Part shown: piece after piece, positions 56,697 through 63,578 of the stretch
Numbering within the stretch: the stretch's first letter is position 1
Layout: each line of letters opens with the position of its first letter
Position numbers and translations under genes: made by a program
Origin: Zhihengliuella sp.
GTDB lineage: Bacteria; Actinomycetota; Actinomycetes; Actinomycetales; Micrococcaceae
Direction: 5' to 3'
Assembly: GCF_031178195.1 (NCBI RefSeq)
Contig: NZ_JAPSJL010000003.1
Coordinates: forward strand, 248,001-312,000
Length of the DNA: 64,000 nucleotides
The notes under the pieces: generated by a model
What the model was told of the DNA's origin: nothing
Database searches by the model: none
The model's input: only the letters and a program-made list of their open reading frames with translations

Positions 56697-56948
56697 ATGG
56701 CAAGACACGTCAAGCCCGAGGAGCCGCTGGAGAAGCTCGACCGGCTCCGGGCCGAGCTCCTGGCCCCAGCCCCGCCGGTCGAGCACACCGGCCGCCGCAA
56801 CGCCGTCGCCCAGGCCGAGCTCGACATGGTCCGGTCGATCCTGGCTCAGGACGCGATCAACGCGCTCCTGTCCCGCCTCGAAGTCAGCCGCGCGATGGGC
56901 ATCGCCGTCGCCTGGCTCGACCGCAAGCCGGCCGGGGCGACCCCGTGA
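56697..56948 (+). CDS. Small hypothetical phage protein
   Basis: 83 aa, GAGAGCAGG before the ATG. Helical, with PLEKLDRLRAELLAPAPPVE and LDMVRSILAQDAINALLSRL. No family recognised. First gene after the structured gap; overlaps the next by 4 nt. Confidence 0.65.
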   Translation: MARHVKPEEPLEKLDRLRAELLAPAPPVEHTGRRNAVAQAELDMVRSILAQDAINALLSRLEVSRAMGIAVAWLDRKPAGATP

Positions 56949-57100
56949 CCGGAATCGAACTGGCCGGCGCGGTCCTGATCGTCCTGGCCGTCGGTGCCCT
57001 CGCGGTGATCGCTCCGCTGTCCCTCCTGACCATCCTCGTCCTGGCCGTGATCGGCCGGGCATCCAACAAGCCCCGGAAGAAGGCGACTCGCAATGGCTGA
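56945..57100 (+). CDS. Small membrane protein
   Basis: 51 aa from GTG 56945. Two closely spaced hydrophobic segments (LAGAVLIVLAVGALAVIAPL, LLTILVLAVIGRA) and a basic tail (KPRKKATRNG). No holin context here, since it is far from lysis genes; function unknown. Confidence 0.65.
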   Translation: MTGIELAGAVLIVLAVGALAVIAPLSLLTILVLAVIGRASNKPRKKATRNG

Positions 57101-57275
57101 CACGGGCTACGGCCGGGGCTACGAGGCCGGCTACACGGCTGGCTGGGACGAAGCCCAAGCCGACTACGAGGAGAGCCTCGGCGCGGCAGGCGACAGGACC
57201 GCGACCGCCCTCCGCAACCTGATCGCCGGCCTCCTCGAGGTCATCACCCCGACTCGGAAAGGCAGCCATGAGTGA
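57093..57275 (+). CDS. Small hypothetical phage protein
   Basis: 60 aa, overlapping its neighbours by 8 nt on both sides. Gly/Tyr-rich start (GYGRGYEAGYTAGWDEAQAD) then a helix (ATALRNLIAGLLEVI). Unknown. Confidence 0.6.
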   Translation: MADTGYGRGYEAGYTAGWDEAQADYEESLGAAGDRTATALRNLIAGLLEVITPTRKGSHE

Positions 57276-57666
57276 CCACGTCCCGGCCCACGAGATCGAG
57301 AGCATCGTCCGGATGCCGCGCTCGCCGGAGGCCCACTTCGCGCGGGCCGTGTCGGCCGAGCAGCGGGTGTACATCCTGCACTCGCGCGAGTGCCTGGCCA
57401 CGCACGCGGATCTGCGGGACTGCCCCCACAGCCTCGCCCTGGACCAGGGCATCGACCCGGAGGCCTGGCCGGAGGACGTGCCCGTCCGTGTCGCGGTCGT
57501 CGACGGCCGCCTGGCGCCGCACACCATCCACCGGGGCCCGGACTGCCTGGTCGACAAGCACCGGGCCTGCGACGGCCGCGCCTTCGACCCGGATGCCGAC
57601 GACGTCGTCCCGTGCGACTGCTCGTGCCACGCCGCCGAGGCCGCACCGGCCGAGGAGGCGGCATGA
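57268..57666 (+). CDS. Cys/His-rich hypothetical phage protein
   Basis: 132 aa. CLATHADLRDCPHSLALDQG and PDCLVDKHRACDGRAFDPD, then PCDCSCHAAE at the end: about eight cysteines that could bind zinc. No known domain. Overlaps the next gene by 4 nt. Confidence 0.65.
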   Translation: MSDHVPAHEIESIVRMPRSPEAHFARAVSAEQRVYILHSRECLATHADLRDCPHSLALDQGIDPEAWPEDVPVRVAVVDGRLAPHTIHRGPDCLVDKHRACDGRAFDPDADDVVPCDCSCHAAEAAPAEEAA

Positions 57667-57863
57667 CCTACCGGGCAGTCGTCTCCACGACGAGGACCAC
57701 CACCAACCACGACCCGGCCGCGACTCCCGAGGCGGGCTACAAGTTCCGCAAAAAGCAGCTGCGGGACCGCCGCCGCCCGTTCACCAGCCGCGACGAGACG
57801 TTGGAGCTCTGGTACGAGGAGCACGGCGACCAGGTCCACGTCAGATACGAGGAGAAGTCATGA
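57663..57863 (+). CDS. Small basic hypothetical phage protein
   Basis: 66 aa. Basic middle (KFRKKQLRDRRRPFTSRDET) and an acidic end (WYEEHGDQVHVRYEEKS). Unknown. Coupled to both neighbours by ATGA overlaps. Confidence 0.6.
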   Translation: MTYRAVVSTTRTTTNHDPAATPEAGYKFRKKQLRDRRRPFTSRDETLELWYEEHGDQVHVRYEEKS

Positions 57864-58351
57864 CCACTACACCTAAGATCCCCGACGAGCTGGTCGATGC
57901 GGGGGCGCGAGCGATCAACGCCGTAGCCGTGTCCTATGGCGCGGTCGATGCTCCGGACACATGGACCGAAGAGTCCCGCGCCGCCCTCACCGCCGCGTGG
58001 GCGCACCTGCACCCGGCGCCCGCCCTTGGCGACGTCCACGCCGAACGGCTGCGTCAGGATGCCAAGTGGGGCGAGCAGAACCACCCCGACGGCACCGGGT
58101 CGAGTTCGAAACCGCTCGCCGCGATGGCGGCCTCCGGCGTGACGGCAGACTGGCTTGCCGACTCGGCCACTCTCGCCACAGACACTGCGGCCGAGCGCGG
58201 AGTGGTTACCTGGCGGCACATCCTCCTCGAGGAGGTATTCGAGGCCCTCGCCGAGTCCGATCCGGCAAAGCTCCGCACCGAGCTGATCCAAGTCGCTGCC
58301 GTCGCGACCCAGTGGGCCGAGGCCATCGACCGCCGGGGTGATGCCCAGTGA
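57860..58351 (+). CDS. MazG-like nucleotide-pyrophosphohydrolase-related phage protein
   Basis: 163 aa. After an N-terminal helix pair, DVHAERLRQDAKWGEQNHPD and HILLEEVFEALAESDPAKLR, ELIQVAAVATQWAEAIDRR resemble the all-alpha NTP pyrophosphatase pattern (EExxE...ExxD), though the motif is degenerate. Phage MazG-like proteins lower ppGpp or clean nucleotide pools. Assignment tentative. Confidence 0.55.
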   Translation: MTTTPKIPDELVDAGARAINAVAVSYGAVDAPDTWTEESRAALTAAWAHLHPAPALGDVHAERLRQDAKWGEQNHPDGTGSSSKPLAAMAASGVTADWLADSATLATDTAAERGVVTWRHILLEEVFEALAESDPAKLRTELIQVAAVATQWAEAIDRRGDAQ

Positions 58352-58470
58352 GCGGGGCCCTGTGTCGGATCGGCATCCACCGCTACCGGTGGAGATTCGT
58401 CGGCACGAACTGGCACCCGGACCTGGAAGTCCTGGCGTGCACCCGATGCGGAATCGAGAGGAAGTCATGA
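58348..58470 (+). CDS. 40-aa zinc-knuckle-like protein
   Basis: GTG at 58348 (GTGA overlap) to TGA at 58470. The peptide has CRIGIHRYRWRFVG and CTRCGIERKS, three cysteines and a histidine in a tiny zinc-ribbon arrangement often seen in actinophages. Both ends overlap neighbours by 4 nt, which supports that it is translated. Confidence 0.7.
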   Translation: MSGALCRIGIHRYRWRFVGTNWHPDLEVLACTRCGIERKS

Positions 58471-58952
58471 GCGAGGACCTGGACCTGGACGCGCTGCGGA
58501 AGATCGCGGTGGCGGCGCCACAAAGCGACTGGGAGGCGTACTCCGTGCCCGGCAGGAATCGGAACGCCGCGGGGTACTCAGCGGTCGAGGTGGGTGACCA
58601 CGAGGTCCGGGTGACAGCGCCCGAAGGTTGCTTCCGGATCGTCGCCCACATGGCCGCGTTCGACCCGCCGACCGTCCTCGCGATCCTCGACCGGCTCGCA
58701 ACCGCCGAGCGGGATCGGGACGCATCCGAGGAGAAGGCCGGTCACTTCATGGGCTGCGCCAACGCCGCCGAGCGCGAGGAAAGGCGGCTTCGTCTGGCTC
58801 ACCAGGAGGCATACGCCCGCGCCAATACCGCCGAGGCCAACGTGCTGCGCTTGGAAGAGCTGGCCACCGACATAGAACAAGCCCGCTCGGATAGCGGCCT
58901 CAGCATCCGGGTGGCCGAGGAACTTCGCCACCGCCTCAAGGAGGACCACTAG
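58467..58952 (+). CDS. Hypothetical phage protein with C-terminal coiled coil
   Basis: 161 aa. N-terminal part (LRKIAVAAPQSDWEAYSVPG, HMAAFDPPTVLAILDRLATA) resembles Ea22-type phage proteins, and the C-terminal 85 residues form a charged coiled coil (ERDRDASEEKAGHFMGCANA). Function unknown. Confidence 0.65.
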   Translation: MSEDLDLDALRKIAVAAPQSDWEAYSVPGRNRNAAGYSAVEVGDHEVRVTAPEGCFRIVAHMAAFDPPTVLAILDRLATAERDRDASEEKAGHFMGCANAAEREERRLRLAHQEAYARANTAEANVLRLEELATDIEQARSDSGLSIRVAEELRHRLKEDH

Positions 58953-58954
58953 TC

Positions 58955-59254
58955 ATGACCAAGCGCATCACCGACAGAGACCACTACCTCCAGGAAGCCA
59001 ACGAAGCCGCCGCCCAGGCCATCGCCCGCGAACTCGGCCACGACTGGACCACCCTCCCCATCGCCACCCAGTCAGAGCTGGCGCTCGCCGGCCGAGCCGC
59101 CGTCGACGCCGCGTCGCCCTGGGTCGAGCTGACCGTGCTCCGGCGCTGGCGGATGAAGGTCGGACGGACGTCGATCCAGTTCCGTGACTGGCTGGACCGG
59201 GAGTTCTTCCTGCGCTGCAGGCAGGTCGAGTCGGCCATGAGGCGGCACGGGTGA
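58955..59254 (+). CDS. Hypothetical phage protein
   Basis: 99 aa, ATG 2 nt after the previous stop. Helical; QEANEAAAQAIARELGHDW and SIQFRDWLDREFFLRCRQVE. Unknown. The next gene starts at its GTGA overlap. Confidence 0.6.
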   Translation: MTKRITDRDHYLQEANEAAAQAIARELGHDWTTLPIATQSELALAGRAAVDAASPWVELTVLRRWRMKVGRTSIQFRDWLDREFFLRCRQVESAMRRHG

Positions 59255-59391
59255 GCGCCCCGCCTGACCCGTGGCAGTGCCAGACCTGCCACCGCGTCTA
59301 CGTGGTCCGCTCGCTGGCCCGGGACTGCGAGACCCAACACGAGAACGAAACCCGGCCGATGGCCGATGAGAAGGAAGGAGGCGCGGCGTGA
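59251..59391 (+). CDS. 46-aa Cys-rich protein
   Basis: GTG at 59251 to TGA at 59391. WQCQTCHRVYVVRSLARDCE supplies a CxxC and a further Cys and His, a small zinc-ribbon type. GAAGGAAGGAGG inside its 3' end is the ribosome site of the clamp gene, whose GTG overlaps its stop. Confidence 0.65.
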   Translation: MSAPPDPWQCQTCHRVYVVRSLARDCETQHENETRPMADEKEGGAA

Positions 59392-60107
59392 TCATCACCG
59401 TCAACACGAAGGACCTGCGCCAGGCGCTCGCGTCCGTCATCCCGCACGCCCACGAGGACCCTGACACGAAGCTCAACCGGCTTCGGTGCACGGCGACGGG
59501 CGACATGCTCTACGTCCAGGCCACGAACACCGTCACGGCCGGTCTCGCCGCCGTGTCGGTGTGGGACGCCGACGACATCTCGGGGAGCCCGGACGACGAC
59601 GTCTTCGACCTGACCGTGTCGACGGCGAAGAAAATTCTCGCGATCTTCAAGGCGAGCAAGAAGCAGCCCGAGGACGAGCTGGGCGAGGCCATGACGATCA
59701 CGGTCTCGGACAGCGAGCTGACCTTTGTGGACACCGGCGGACTGTTCCCGGGGGAGAGCTTCTCCCAGCCCACGGGCGAGGTCGACGGCGCGTTCCCGAA
59801 CCTCCCCCGGCTCTTCGCCGAGTCCCTCACCGACGCGAAGCAGGTACCCGACCGGCTCGTGGCCAACGGCATGCTCTTGCGGAAGTTCGCGACCGCGGCC
59901 ACGACGTACGGCGACCTGCTGGTCATCGAGCCCACGGGCGACAGCTCCCGCATCCTGATCAGCTGCGGCGAGTCCTTCATCGGAGCACTCATGCCGATGC
60001 GTGTCGAGGCCGGCGGCGAACTCGCGGCCGATCTGAAGGACGCCCACGAGGGTTGGATGAATCGGCTCCCGGCGCTCGCCGCGGCGATCGCGTCGACGAG
60101 AGGCTGA
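59388..60107 (+). CDS. DnaN-like sliding clamp (short form)
   Basis: A 239-aa protein resembling the DNA polymerase III beta clamp: VNTKDLRQALASVIPHAHED, LRCTATGDMLYVQATNTVTA and LTVSTAKKILAIFKASKK match a clamp domain 1. It is about two-thirds of host DnaN (about 375 aa), so it has two rather than three domains and would need a trimer to close a ring, as T4 gp45 or PCNA does. Strong ribosome site. Next gene 3 nt after the stop. Confidence 0.75.
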   Translation: MIITVNTKDLRQALASVIPHAHEDPDTKLNRLRCTATGDMLYVQATNTVTAGLAAVSVWDADDISGSPDDDVFDLTVSTAKKILAIFKASKKQPEDELGEAMTITVSDSELTFVDTGGLFPGESFSQPTGEVDGAFPNLPRLFAESLTDAKQVPDRLVANGMLLRKFATAATTYGDLLVIEPTGDSSRILISCGESFIGALMPMRVEAGGELAADLKDAHEGWMNRLPALAAAIASTRG

Positions 60108-60110
60108 GGC

Positions 60111-61208
60111 ATGCCATGGCTGAGGATCGGTGATACGGCAGCCAATCACCCGACGGTCCTCGCGGTCCTTGAGTTCGACGAGGAGGACTTCGACGACAGG
60201 CTGATCAACGAGACCTTCGGCTTCGTGGTCAGGTGCGCCGCCCAGTCGACGGCGCACCTGACGGACTACGTCATCAACCGCGGCACCGCCCTGTCCATCG
60301 CCGGGCTGTCCCGGGCCGACAAGCTGCTCCAGGTCGCCATCTACGCCGGCTACCTCACGAAGGAGAAGCGCGACCTGGACGACGGCCAGGGCCTCCGCAC
60401 CGTCTACAAGCTGGTCGACGACGACCCTGACTTCATCCACATGCGGACGAAGGAGGAGATCGAGTGGGAGCGCCAGCGCAAGGCAGACAACCAGGACCCG
60501 GCACTCGTCATCCCCGTGCGCCTACGCGACGGCGACGCCTGCCGGTACTGCGGGCTCGTCGTCAACTGGGCCGCCCGCAAGGGCCGGCTCCGGGGCACCT
60601 ACGATCACCGGCAGCCGGGCCAGGGCGCCCGGACCGTCGAGGACAGCGTCGTCGCGTGTGGCGCCTGCAACTCGTCCCGCAAGGACGACCCCGCGGCGGA
60701 CAGCCGTCTGCCGCTGCTGCCGGTCCCTACGAAGCCCTACTTCCACCCGAACACCATCGAATGGATCGCGAACCACGACTGGGCGCAGCGCAACGGCTAC
60801 AAGGCTCCCAAGCCTCCGGCGCAGACGCTCAGAGCGGGAGAGCACTCCGGCAACGGCACCACCGGCCGGACGAGCCAGGGCAACGGACGCTCCGGCCCTC
60901 AGAGCGAGGGCAACGGCACCACCGGCCCTCAGCGCCCCGCAGAGGCGACGGAACGGGTCGAGTCCACGACTCCCCGCCCGGCCATGCGCGCGGCCGCCAG
61001 CGGTCCACGTGCGGCTTCCAGTGGGAATCTGCCGGATCAGGCAGATCCAGCAGAACGCCTTCCTACAGGATCCGGAATTCCCGGGACGGGTAGGGACGGG
61101 ACGGGACGGGCAGGTACGGGAAGGGGCGGTACGGGAGCCAGCTCCCAGCCCCCGCCCTCCGGTAAGAAGCGTGGCAATCCGAGGAAGAGACCAAGGAAGA
61201 GAAGGTGA
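60111..61208 (+). CDS. Phage replication protein with embedded HNH domain
   Basis: 365 aa. The N-terminal 130 residues form a winged-helix-like region (MPWLRIGDTAANHPTVLAVL, SIAGLSRADKLLQVAIYAGY). Residues about 140-195 hold an HNH/zinc module: ACRYCGLVVNWAARKGRLRG, TYDHRQPGQGA, VVACGACNSSRKDD. The last 130 residues are low complexity (Gly/Thr/Arg/Pro) with DNA repeats. Position after the clamp gene suggests a role in replication initiation; the HNH could be an active nuclease. Confidence 0.75.
   Translation: MPWLRIGDTAANHPTVLAVLEFDEEDFDDRLINETFGFVVRCAAQSTAHLTDYVINRGTALSIAGLSRADKLLQVAIYAGYLTKEKRDLDDGQGLRTVYKLVDDDPDFIHMRTKEEIEWERQRKADNQDPALVIPVRLRDGDACRYCGLVVNWAARKGRLRGTYDHRQPGQGARTVEDSVVACGACNSSRKDDPAADSRLPLLPVPTKPYFHPNTIEWIANHDWAQRNGYKAPKPPAQTLRAGEHSGNGTTGRTSQGNGRSGPQSEGNGTTGPQRPAEATERVESTTPRPAMRAAASGPRAASSGNLPDQADPAERLPTGSGIPGTGRDGTGRAGTGRGGTGASSQPPPSGKKRGNPRKRPRKRR
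60849..60927. repeat. 19-bp direct repeat within the replication gene
   Basis: GGCAACGGCACCACCGGCC at 60849-60867 and again at 60909-60927, with a partial copy (GGGCAACGG) between. It codes for GNGTTG units. Confidence 0.75.
61083..61139. repeat. 15-bp tandem repeat within the replication gene
   Basis: About 3.8 copies of a G-rich 15-mer of the form GGGACGGG(T/A)(A/C)GG(G/A)..., coding for GTGRD/GTGRA/GTGRG. ACGGG recurs six times in 50 bp. Such iterons in an initiator gene are often the origin of replication. Confidence 0.6.
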
Positions 61209-61212
61209 CCCC

Positions 61213-61548
61213 GTGAGGACAAATCCTTTGCAGGAAGTGGTGCTCGGCTGGTCTGAGGAGAAGTTCCAGCAGGAGGTGCTGGCGCTGGCGAAGGCCACGG
61301 GCTGGGGTCTCCGCTATCACACGCACGACTCGAGGCGCTCTGCCGCCGGCTTCCCGGACCTGGTGCTCGTCGACCCGGTCCGCGGCCGCGTGCTGTTCCG
61401 GGAGTTGAAGCGGGAGAAGGGCAAGCTGACGCCCGATCAGGTCCAGTGGGTGACCGGGCTCCGGGCCGCCGGCGTGGATGCGGGGACGTGGCGGCCGAGC
61501 GACTGGGTGTCCGGTCGGATCGCCGAGGAGCTGACGCGCCGTGCCTGA
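61213..61548 (+). CDS. VRR-NUC-domain nuclease
   Basis: A 111-aa stand-alone VRR-NUC (restriction-endonuclease fold). EEKFQQEVLALAKATGWGLR, AGFPDLVLVDPVRGRVLFRE and LKREKGKLTPDQVQWVTGLR give the catalytic PD...ExK and the Gln. Phage VRR-NUC proteins resolve branched DNA. GTG at 61213, shortly after the replication gene. Confidence 0.85.
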   Translation: MRTNPLQEVVLGWSEEKFQQEVLALAKATGWGLRYHTHDSRRSAAGFPDLVLVDPVRGRVLFRELKREKGKLTPDQVQWVTGLRAAGVDAGTWRPSDWVSGRIAEELTRRA

Positions 61549-61645
61549 GTGCAAGTACCCCGGGCCGTGCACGTGCCACGGCTGCTTCAGCCGGTGGCTG
61601 GACGAGCAATGCGATCGCGAGAGGGAAGTGGATGCCGAAGACTGA
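61541..61645 (+). CDS. 34-aa Cys-rich protein
   Basis: GTG at 61541 to TGA at 61645. PECKYPGPCTCHGCFSRW has four closely spaced cysteines and a histidine, a mini zinc knot. It overlaps both neighbours (8 and 14 nt), which supports translation. Unknown role. Confidence 0.55.
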   Translation: MPECKYPGPCTCHGCFSRWLDEQCDREREVDAED

Positions 61646-62303
61646 GCAGGACCTGGACAGACTCGCGAGCAGGCTGCTCCGGGAGACCATCGAGGGCGGT
61701 ATGTACCGGGACAACGACGGGGTGGAGGCGTGGCACACCTACCGTGAGCAGCCGCTGCTCGCGCTCCTCCGGGAGTCGGCCTACCCGGGCATGGGATCGG
61801 CTGGCGGCGGAGGCTCGCGGACCGCGGGCTCGCCGGCGACGATCAGCGTCGAGGCGGTGGACCTGTTCATCGCCATCGATAGGGAAGCGCTGGACACGAT
61901 GTGGCTGGACGAGCGGATCCGCGCGCAGCTGCGCGGCCGGCTCGATGCCCAGCTGGAGGACCGGGTGCGGATCTGGGTGGAGCAGTGGCGCCCGGACCCG
62001 GCGAAGCGGCAGCAGCTGTGGCGGACCCTGAGCAAGTGGGTGACCCAGATCGAGTCGCTGCTCGACCCGGCCAAGGTCGTGAAGCTCCGTGGGTCGGCGT
62101 GCCCGGCCTGCAGCAACACGGTGGCCATGGTCGAGGAGTGCGGCGAGCTGGTGCGAACGCCGGCCCTGGCTGTCGCCGTCGGGTCGACGGGAGTCCTGGC
62201 CACCTGCCGGGCGTGCGGTATGCAGTGGCCGGCGGAGTCCATCAACGACCTGGCGGCGGTGGTGAATCCGGAGGGGTTTGCGGTCGCGGGGATCAGGCCC
62301 TAA
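61632..62303 (+). CDS. Hypothetical phage protein with C-terminal zinc ribbon
   Basis: 223 aa. Helical N-terminal two-thirds (EQDLDRLASRLLRETIEGGM; VRIWVEQWRPDPAKRQQLWR) and a four-Cys zinc ribbon near the end (SACPACSNTVAMVEECGE, ATCRACGMQWPAE). The type is frequent before the packaging genes of actinophages. Last gene before a strong terminator. Confidence 0.7.
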   Translation: MPKTEQDLDRLASRLLRETIEGGMYRDNDGVEAWHTYREQPLLALLRESAYPGMGSAGGGGSRTAGSPATISVEAVDLFIAIDREALDTMWLDERIRAQLRGRLDAQLEDRVRIWVEQWRPDPAKRQQLWRTLSKWVTQIESLLDPAKVVKLRGSACPACSNTVAMVEECGELVRTPALAVAVGSTGVLATCRACGMQWPAESINDLAAVVNPEGFAVAGIRP

Positions 62304-62350
62304 GCTGTAGCCAATAGCCCGACGTGTATCCAAAACCAGGTCGGTTGGAG

Positions 62351-62383
62351 GGCCCCGCAGATCTAATCTCTGCGGGGCCTTTG
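62351..62383 (+). terminator. Rho-independent terminator ending the early operon
   Basis: Perfect 11-bp stem GGCCCCGCAGA / TCTGCGGGGCC, 7-nt loop, then TTTGT. The clearest terminator in the phage and the natural boundary between early and packaging genes. Confidence 0.88.
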
Positions 62384-62404
62384 TCATGTCCGGAGGTAGT
62401 GGCC

Positions 62405-62809
62405 GTGCCCCGACTCCGAGTGTGCGCCGAGCCTGGTTGCCCGGTCCTCTCGCCCAACAGTCGGTGCGCCGAGCACGAGCGAGAGCAGTCCCGAGCCCGA
62501 GGCCGGACCGCTGCCCGCGACTACGGCGCCAAGCACCAGCGCCAGCGCCGCGACATCGAGCGCCGCGGCATCGAGAACTACCGCTGCGCCAAGTGCGGCG
62601 AGCAGTTCGAGCCCGGCGAGCCGTTCCACCTCGGCCACACCAACGACCGCCGCGCCTGGTCCGGCCCCGAGCACGTCCGATGCAACCTCGGTGCCGCCGG
62701 CCGTGCCGCTCACGCCGTCTTCGACCGGGCCGACGGCCGCCGCGACGGCGCCGTCCGCGCCCGAGCCGAGGGGGTGGGGGGCACCCCCGGCCGGCCCTCG
62801 CCCGACTGA
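62405..62809 (+). CDS. HNH endonuclease next to terminase
   Basis: A 134-aa nuclease. PRLRVCAEPGCPVLSPNSRC (first zinc pair), DYGAKHQRQRRDIERRGIEN, YRCAKCGEQFEPGEPFHLGH and EHVRCNLGAAGRAAH form the HNH core. HNH proteins beside terminase assist DNA packaging and cos cleavage (as gp74 of HK97). The GTG at 62405 is preferred since GGAGG lies 8 nt upstream. Confidence 0.85.
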   Translation: MPRLRVCAEPGCPVLSPNSRCAEHEREQSRARGRTAARDYGAKHQRQRRDIERRGIENYRCAKCGEQFEPGEPFHLGHTNDRRAWSGPEHVRCNLGAAGRAAHAVFDRADGRRDGAVRARAEGVGGTPGRPSPD

Positions 62810-63041
62810 CCGCCGGGGAGCTCTCTGTCTGTTCTGTCAGGTTCAGAGAATTCTAAAGCGCCTAGTCAGGTTCAATATTCTGGCCGGGAAAATTTGAGGG
62901 TGACCCTCGGAGTCCCCCTTTATGGGCCCGTTGTGTTGAAACTCTTTCGGCCCTTGAAGCGGGGCTGCCACACAGCCTGGAGCCGGTGCGACGCCGGCCC
63001 CGAGTCGCCGCGCGATGCGGCCGTGAAAGCAGGTGGATTCG
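62810..63041. other. Gene-free region before terminase, possible cos/promoter
   Basis: 232 nt with no plausible gene and locally low GC (GAATTCTAAAG, AATATTCTGG, AAAATTTGAGG). GTCAGGTTCA occurs twice (62837 and 62865 regions), and GAGGG-TGA-CCCTC is a small dyad near 62896. In HNH-terminase phages the cos site often lies here. Confidence 0.5.
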
Positions 63042-63578
63042 ATGCCCCGAGGCGGTGCCAGGGTAAACAGCGGGCCAGCGCGCGACCCGAACGCGCTGCG
63101 CCGTGAGCGCAAGGACGACCAGCAGCAGTGGACGCTCCTGCCGTCGAAGGGCCGCCCGGGCAACGCACCGGGCTGGCCCCTGGAGAAGTGGCGGGAGCTG
63201 GAGAAAGCCCGCCCCGTCGAGGAGCGCAACGACGCCGGCGCTCGAACGCTCGACAAGCGGGAGCTGGAGATCTGGCGCGAGATCTGGAAGACCCCGCAGG
63301 CGACCGCCTGGGACCGTCTCGGCTGGCGCCACGACGTCGCCCTGTACGTGCGACTGCTCGTCCAGGGCGAGCGCGGCAACCTCAAAGCCGCAGGCGAGGC
63401 CCGCCAGTGGTCCGACCGGCTCGGCCTGAACCAGACCGCGATGCTCCGCAACCGGTGGAAGATCGCCGCCGACGAGCTCGGCGCACGCCGCGAGGAGAAC
63501 AGCAAGCAGACAGCCGGCGCTCGCCGGCCGTCCTCGCGTGATCGTTTCAGTGTGGTGCCCGATGGCACCGGCGGTTGA
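63042..63578 (+). CDS. Terminase small subunit (P27-type, probable)
   Basis: 178 aa. MPRGGARVNSGPARDPNALR is a common start of actinophage small terminases; TLLPSKGRPGNAPGWPLEKW and the helical WRELEKARPVEERN/ELEIWREIWKTPQA region follow. It recognises packaging DNA and loads the large subunit. ATG 63042 with AGGTGG upstream; GTG 63033 is the alternative. Overlaps the large-subunit start by 17 nt. Confidence 0.8.
   Translation: MPRGGARVNSGPARDPNALRRERKDDQQQWTLLPSKGRPGNAPGWPLEKWRELEKARPVEERNDAGARTLDKRELEIWREIWKTPQATAWDRLGWRHDVALYVRLLVQGERGNLKAAGEARQWSDRLGLNQTAMLRNRWKIAADELGARREENSKQTAGARRPSSRDRFSVVPDGTGG
63514..63527. repeat. CCGGCGCTCGCCGG hairpin, copy 3
   Basis: Third identical 14-mer, near the 3' end of the small terminase gene. 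Confidence 0.75.

Noticed and set aside
56397..57839. 480-codon minus-strand frame across the tRNA-like gap
   Set aside because: It is opposite a dense set of overlapping plus-strand phage genes and has no protein character.
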